Shown piece by piece: positions 60,473 through 64,000 of a stretch of 64,000 nt of DNA (position 1 is the stretch's first letter; each line of letters starts with the position of its first letter). Position numbers and translations under genes: made by a program. Under the pieces are notes generated by a model. It was not told the origin of the DNA. It made no database searches and saw only the letters and a program-made list of their open reading frames with translations. The stretch is from JBJHCA01 sp050485785. GTDB lineage: Bacteria > Bacteroidota > Bacteroidia > Chitinophagales > Saprospiraceae. Location of the stretch: positions 4,050 through 68,049 of the forward strand of contig JBJHCA010000006.1 in the NCBI GenBank assembly GCA_050485785.1, given 5' to 3'.

Positions 60473-61678
60473 ATGATGCGGTTTGTAACTGTGTTGTTGT
60501 TTTTTGTGGGGATAGCTCTTTGTGGGCATTACCCTCTCTCAGCCCAGGCCGACCCACAGACCCTGGAGCAACAACGTCGTGATCTTCAGCGGGAGATCAG
60601 TACTATACAGCAACTTTATTCCCGGGCAAGCCAAAGCCGCGAGGCAGAGCTTCCGCGTCTGATTGCCACCAGAAGACAAGTGGAAAACCGCGAAAAACTC
60701 ATTGGCGTGCTCAGGGCTGAAATCCGGCAGTCGCAGCAGCGCATAGAACGCAGCAACGAAATGATTACCATGCTGCAAAACGATATTGACAACCTGCAGG
60801 AAGAGTATGCAGCCATGTTGCGTCAGGCATATCGCCGGCAGCAGCTGCAAAACGACTGGCTCTTTTTGTTTTCGGCCCGATCATTTAACGATGCCTATCT
60901 GAAATGGCAGCTCCTGCGTCGATACGATAATTACCGGGAAAAACAGGCCAGACTTATTCTCCTTACCCGTCAATCGCTTCAACGAAGGGCCAATATGCTG
61001 GCTGAAGAAAAGATGGAGCAGGAGCGGTTACTGGAAGCCGAGCAACAGCAAAAAACCGCCATTCAGCAAGAGCTTCAGGAGATGCAGCAACTATACAACA
61101 GCCTGAGTCGTGAAGAAAATCGCCTGAAAACTGAACTAGCTCAAAAGCGTAGGGCAGAAGCACGCTTAGCCAGAGCTATTGAGGAGGCTATTGCTGCCGC
61201 TGCAGCAGCCCGGGAAACATTCGTAGCTGCTGAATCAGCTGAAATGGATGAGATTGAAAGAAAATTTGCACTGAACAAAGGCCGTCTCCCCTGGCCTGTG
61301 AAATCCGGATTTGTCAGCAGTCGTTTTGGCCGGCAACAGCATCCCACACTTCGCTCAGTAATCATTCAAAACAACGGTATCGACATTCAGACAGAACATC
61401 AGGCCGATGTTCTTGCCGTATTTGACGGTATTGTGCAAAGTGTGGAAGTTATTCCTCAATACAGCTATGTGATCATAATACAGCACGGAAGCTACTATAC
61501 CACCTATTCCCATATCTCCTCTTCCAGAGTTAAACGCGGCGATCGCGTAGTAGCCGGCCAGCCCATTGGCATCGTAAAAACCAACAACCAAACCAACGTT
61601 GCCGAACTCCACTTTGAACTCTGGAACCACCGCGACCGCCAGGATCCCTCCGAATGGCTCAGCCGTTCCATACGCTAA
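60473..61678 (+). CDS. EnvC-like murein hydrolase activator (degenerate LytM)
   Basis: After a signal peptide (LFFVGIALCGHYPLSAQ), a long coiled coil (about 27-245) leads to a LytM domain (about 275-395). The zinc site is not complete: the first His position reads NNGIDI where active M23 enzymes have HxGID, though YSHIS and ELHFEL remain. This is the EnvC/NlpD pattern of a non-catalytic activator of amidases at division. I start at the ATG pair at 60473, just after the DUF4292 stop, since the longer frame overlaps that gene. The signal peptide region carries an exact 13-bp motif. Confidence 0.9.
   Translation: MMRFVTVLLFFVGIALCGHYPLSAQADPQTLEQQRRDLQREISTIQQLYSRASQSREAELPRLIATRRQVENREKLIGVLRAEIRQSQQRIERSNEMITMLQNDIDNLQEEYAAMLRQAYRRQQLQNDWLFLFSARSFNDAYLKWQLLRRYDNYREKQARLILLTRQSLQRRANMLAEEKMEQERLLEAEQQQKTAIQQELQEMQQLYNSLSREENRLKTELAQKRRAEARLARAIEEAIAAAAAARETFVAAESAEMDEIERKFALNKGRLPWPVKSGFVSSRFGRQQHPTLRSVIIQNNGIDIQTEHQADVLAVFDGIVQSVEVIPQYSYVIIIQHGSYYTTYSHISSSRVKRGDRVVAGQPIGIVKTNNQTNVAELHFELWNHRDRQDPSEWLSRSIR
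60511..60523 (+). repeat. Exact 13-bp motif (GATAGCTCTTTGT) inside the EnvC-like gene
   Basis: Read as G-I-A-L-C in the signal peptide, after TTTTTTGTGG. Confidence 0.7.
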
Positions 61679-61990
61679 CTCTATTTACATCTGTTACCCC
61701 GCTCCACGTCCACCTTTATTCAGGCATCAACACCAAACACCTCACTACCTAAAACACTGACTTCATGAAAATTTCACATCAAGTTGATTGGAATTTTTTA
61801 AGCTCATTTAATAACTTACAGCCTATTATATATTGTATAACATGACATATAAATAATTAATGCAATATTATTCACACAACGCTTGACATTGCAGAGTATT
61901 TCGTATAATATTGCTGGTGGGATATGTAATATCAATCCGATGCACATATCCGATGCCAATTATGAAGAAACTTATACAATCTTCAAAACG
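61679..61990. other. 312-bp AT-rich spacer before the toxin-like module
   Basis: Composition shifts sharply to AT-rich at about 61.75 kb. The stretch holds a CCACGTCCACC word related to the repeats at 56.7 kb. An in-frame extension of the next gene back to a TTG at 61883 is possible but has no signal-like character. I see no clear promoter. Confidence 0.55.
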
Positions 61991-63034
61991 ATGGATATTG
62001 TATGTAAATGTGACTGCGGAGTCAGGGGGTTTTCTGGCTATATCTGTGCATTTTTTTTCTTCTTAGTGTATTTCTCATGGGCTGACCATGTTATAGCTCA
62101 AGCACAACAGGTAGTTTATAAGCCACTTTACACGGAAGAGAGTTTTACGAATAGAGCAATAGATGTAAATCTGCCGGTAGGCAGCATGGCCGTCGAGGCG
62201 GGTGTAGCCATATTTGGAACTGGAAACCTCACAGCCCATGCAATAAGAGGCGACGTGAGTAGTTTTGGAGACGGTCTGAAATATTTTGGGCAAGGAGCTT
62301 TAGCAGTTGCGGCACTTGGGGCAGCTTGGCAATTTGCACCCTTGATACCGGGAATTGGGCAAGGGTTACAAACAGGTATGACAATTTATGGTAAAGTGCA
62401 TCTCGCTGGAACTGCCGTCAGTACAGTTAGTGGTTTAGGGCAAGGTATTTTTGGGGGTGATTGGAGTGCCCTTGGAAATGCGGGAGAAATATTCTTAGGC
62501 AATTTTTATCTTGACGAAAATCGTTCATTCTTTGGTGGCGTATGGCAAGGAATAAGTAGACATACTTGGGAATTTCCACAAACAGGACTTGGGCACACTT
62601 GGACTCAATTAAGGAATACTTTTGGCGGAGTTGACAGGGTGGATTATTTTGGTGGAGCAACCTTTGCTACAAGAGAAAATCAAGATGGCAGAAGTGGCAT
62701 GTCACTGGGGAACTTTATAAACATCTCAATTTGGGATGAAATTCATGGAGATTTTGATGCCAGAGTAATATCTGACCCTTTATTTATGCATGAATATGGG
62801 CATTCTTTTGATAGTCAAATTTTTGGTATTTCATATTTATGGACTATTGGACTTCCAAGTTTAATAAGTGCTGGAACTGCATCTCAAGTGGCAGGAGAAC
62901 CCTTTGGTGTTACAACACATGTTTTCAGGTGGTATGAAATGCGAGCTAATCGGCATGGTGCAAGATATTTTAATAAATATTTTGGAGTAGATTGGACACC
63001 TTACGAAACAATGTATCCAAAAAGACGACGCTAA
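61991..63034 (+). CDS. Secreted zincin domain of Rhs-toxin type, standalone
   Basis: The last about 180 residues match a C-terminal toxin domain I know from Rhs-family proteins of Bacteroidota (NFYLDENRSFFGGVWQGISR, RNTFGGVDRVDYFGG, PLFMHEYGHSFDSQ). The zinc motif HEYGH lies at 267-271, with a candidate third ligand Glu in WYEMRANRHGARYF, so it should be a metallopeptidase-like fold. A Gly/Ala-rich stretch resembling a pre-toxin region precedes it. A signal-like hydrophobic segment (ICAFFFFLVYFSWADHVIAQ) opens the protein. The repeat core of an Rhs protein is absent. Start is uncertain between 61991 and TTG 61883. Activity is inferred, not shown. Confidence 0.82.
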   Translation: MDIVCKCDCGVRGFSGYICAFFFFLVYFSWADHVIAQAQQVVYKPLYTEESFTNRAIDVNLPVGSMAVEAGVAIFGTGNLTAHAIRGDVSSFGDGLKYFGQGALAVAALGAAWQFAPLIPGIGQGLQTGMTIYGKVHLAGTAVSTVSGLGQGIFGGDWSALGNAGEIFLGNFYLDENRSFFGGVWQGISRHTWEFPQTGLGHTWTQLRNTFGGVDRVDYFGGATFATRENQDGRSGMSLGNFINISIWDEIHGDFDARVISDPLFMHEYGHSFDSQIFGISYLWTIGLPSLISAGTASQVAGEPFGVTTHVFRWYEMRANRHGARYFNKYFGVDWTPYETMYPKRRR

Positions 63035-63048
63035 AAATTAGTTTAAAA

Positions 63049-63477
63049 ATGAAAAAGATGATAAAAATTTTCCTGATAATATTGCTTGTCACAAATCTTT
63101 ATAAATGTGAAAAAGCTGCTATGGACATAAAATATGCTGTTTATTTAACGAATAATGCAGAGCATTCAATCGGATGTTATTTTGGTTTAGGGGGTGAGTT
63201 CGGAACACTATATCCTGATACAACATTACCTACAACTAATCAGTATGTTGTTACAGAAATTAAATCTGGTACTAGATATATTTATGACAGTGGTCTTAAA
63301 TGGGAAGAAATATATTCTAAGCTTCCTAAAGATACAATGTCAGTTTATATTTTTCATGCGGATACTCTAAAACAGGATAGTTGGGAAGATATAAGAAATA
63401 ATTACAAAATTTTAAGACGGTACGACTTAAGTTTGGACGACTTAAAACAGAATAACTGGACAATCACTTATCCATAA
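63049..63477 (+). CDS. Small lipoprotein, immunity-protein-like
   Basis: The 142-residue product has a signal peptide with Cys20 (TNLYKC). The mature part (AVYLTNNAEHSIGCYFGLGG, YPDTTLP, SGTRYIYDSGLKWEEIYSKL, YIFHADTLKQDSWEDI, and the ending RYDLSLDDLKQNNWTITYP) belongs to a small-lipoprotein family that in my experience recurs next to Rhs-type toxins in Bacteroidota. Role as immunity protein is inference from position 14 bases after the toxin-like gene. Base composition is even more AT-rich than the toxin gene. I start at the first Met of the signal peptide. Confidence 0.8.
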   Translation: MKKMIKIFLIILLVTNLYKCEKAAMDIKYAVYLTNNAEHSIGCYFGLGGEFGTLYPDTTLPTTNQYVVTEIKSGTRYIYDSGLKWEEIYSKLPKDTMSVYIFHADTLKQDSWEDIRNNYKILRRYDLSLDDLKQNNWTITYP

Positions 63478-63480
63478 CAA

Positions 63481-63510
63481 AAAAGCCGGGCTGTCGCGGC
63501 TTTTATTTTA
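63481..63510 (+). terminator. Terminator after the toxin-immunity pair
   Basis: AAAAGCCG (63481-63488) pairs with CGGCTTTT (63497-63504) over an 8-base loop, then TATTTTAT. Its symmetric A and T runs could also serve the opposing XRE gene, whose stop is at 63508. Confidence 0.8.
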
Positions 63511-63873
63511 TAATGCCGCAACATTTTTCTGAAAGAAATCTTTAAACTTCTTTTTGGTGAGCATGGTATCAGTCATTTTAAAAATGACATGCTTTTCTTC
63601 ATCATCGAGCTGCTGGATTAACCGGAGCTGTTCCATCGTGGTTTTATCTTCAACCGTCACTTCCTTGGGCAGTTCCTTGCCCGGGTTCAAAATATCATCC
63701 ACCGAAACGCCGAACAGGCCAGCCAGTTTATTGAGCAAATCAAGGGACGGTTCCCTTTTGCCATTTTCTATTTTGTTGTAGTTGGATTGGTCAATGCCAA
63801 GTTCAATTGCAATCTGCTTTTGTTGCAACCCCTTTTCTTTCCTGAGTTTCTTTATATTATCACTTACATTCAT
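63508..63873 (-). CDS. XRE-family helix-turn-helix regulator
   Basis: The 121-residue protein starts with an XRE domain (about 3-60: NIKKLRKEKGLQQKQIAIEL, QSNYNKIENGKREPSLDLLNKLAGLFGVSVDDIL). A helical tail follows (EQLRLIQQLDDEEKHVIFKMTDTMLTKKKFKDF), probably for dimerisation. I start at MNVSDNIKKLRKEKG; an upstream frame is AT-rich hydrophobic nonsense and would cover the promoter TAATTTTG. It is transcribed away from another promoter at the window edge, as in a classic divergent regulator-target pair. Confidence 0.93.
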   Translation of the reverse strand: MNVSDNIKKLRKEKGLQQKQIAIELGIDQSNYNKIENGKREPSLDLLNKLAGLFGVSVDDILNPGKELPKEVTVEDKTTMEQLRLIQQLDDEEKHVIFKMTDTMLTKKKFKDFFQKNVAAL

Positions 63874-63890
63874 AAGGCTTTGTTTTGCGT

Positions 63891-63898
63891 CAAAATTA
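63891..63898 (-). promoter_or_regulatory. -7 promoter element of the XRE gene
   Basis: TAATTTTG on the minus strand is a full TAnnTTTG match, leaving a leader of about 12 bases. Confidence 0.5.
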
Positions 63899-63908
63899 TG
63901 CAAAATGA

Positions 63909-63961
63909 CCAATAATAACAAATAAAAGATAAATATGGAAATTATAAATTGGTTATTATGG
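63909..63961. promoter_or_regulatory. Inverted repeat between divergent promoters, candidate XRE operator
   Basis: CCAATAATAAC (63909-63919) and GTTATTATGG (63952-63961) are inverted copies differing by one inserted base, in an AT-rich stretch between the XRE promoter and the promoter at 63973. Confidence 0.4.
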
Positions 63962-63980
63962 AAATTTAATTTTACCTTTG
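63949..63980 (+). promoter_or_regulatory. Promoter of a gene starting beyond the window
   Basis: TACCTTTG (63973-63980) is a full -7 match with a TTG at 63949-63951, 21 bases upstream, close to the Bacteroidota -33/-7 spacing. It points out of the window, so the next gene should be the XRE protein's divergent neighbour. Confidence 0.5.
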
Positions 63981-64000
63981 CGATGGTCAAATCGCCATAT

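Noticed and set aside
1..64000. tRNA, rRNA, CRISPR, insertion sequences and phage genes
   Set aside because: I looked in the gene gaps for cloverleaf arms, regular spaced repeats and transposase or integrase motifs and found none.

Overview
The window reads as a stretch of chromosome from a gliding-type or T9SS-type member of the Bacteroidota. The evidence is a gldB lipoprotein gene close to nadE, several secreted proteins with type A C-terminal sorting (T9SS) tails, the families DUF2480, DUF5606, DUF1684 and DUF4292, a Bacteroidota-style mreBCD-mrdA-rodA cluster, and promoters of the TAnnTTTG (-7) type in place of E. coli-like -10 boxes. Base composition looks balanced over most of the window and clearly AT-rich from about 61.7 kb to the right edge. 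I cannot place the organism below phylum. I see no rRNA, tRNA, CRISPR array, insertion sequence or prophage.

Layout. 0-8 kb: a lytic transglycosylase, DUF2480, a decayed lipoprotein gene, Mn-type superoxide dismutase, a DUF3524 glycosyltransferase, a bacilliredoxin and an M23 peptidase. 8-10 kb: a structured intergenic repeat, then bcp and DUF1684. 10-16.3 kb: lipoproteins, a Tat-exported amine oxidase, a T9SS-sorted CotH protein and a large MscS channel. 16.4-26.7 kb: uvrB, DUF5606 with an ABC exporter, two T9SS cargo proteins (one a multicopper oxidase), an AhpD-like protein and a family often mislabelled asparagine synthetase B. 26.7-32.5 kb: the cell-shape operon, read leftward as mreB-mreC-mreD-mrdA-rodA. 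32.6-44 kb: an MFS transporter, nadE, a beta-barrel protein, the gldB-rlmN-unknown-lpxK-punA operon, glyA and bshA. 44-52.9 kb: an LptF/LptG-type permease with a PAP2 phosphatase, a beta-barrel protein, a Crp/Fnr regulator, a three-gene glycosyltransferase/membrane-protein operon and a metallophosphoesterase. 53-61.7 kb: clpB, a small MscS channel, and a nucleotidyltransferase-TPR-DUF4292-EnvC operon. 61.7-64 kb: an AT-rich module with an Rhs-type zincin toxin-like protein, a small lipoprotein and an XRE regulator.

How the genes work together. Much of the window serves the cell envelope: elongation machinery (MreBCD, PBP2, RodA), murein hydrolases and an activator (MltD-like, M23, EnvC-like), lipid A and LPS supply (LpxK, LptF/G-type permease), mechanosensitive channels, and secretion or motility (GldB, T9SS cargo). 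Redox defence is the second theme: SOD, Bcp, an AhpD-like protein, and two parts of a bacillithiol system (BshA and a CGC bacilliredoxin).

The most unusual observations are: (1) a dispersed 13-bp motif, GATANCTYTTTGT, usually behind a T-run, found eight times exactly, with three in-gene copies in the same reading frame of signal peptides; (2) a standalone HEYGH zincin domain of Rhs-toxin type next to an immunity-like lipoprotein; (3) symmetric operator-like DNA at sod, at the amine oxidase divergent promoter, at the AhpD-like gene and at the XRE regulator; (4) a large hairpin-forming intergenic repeat at 8.0-8.2 kb.
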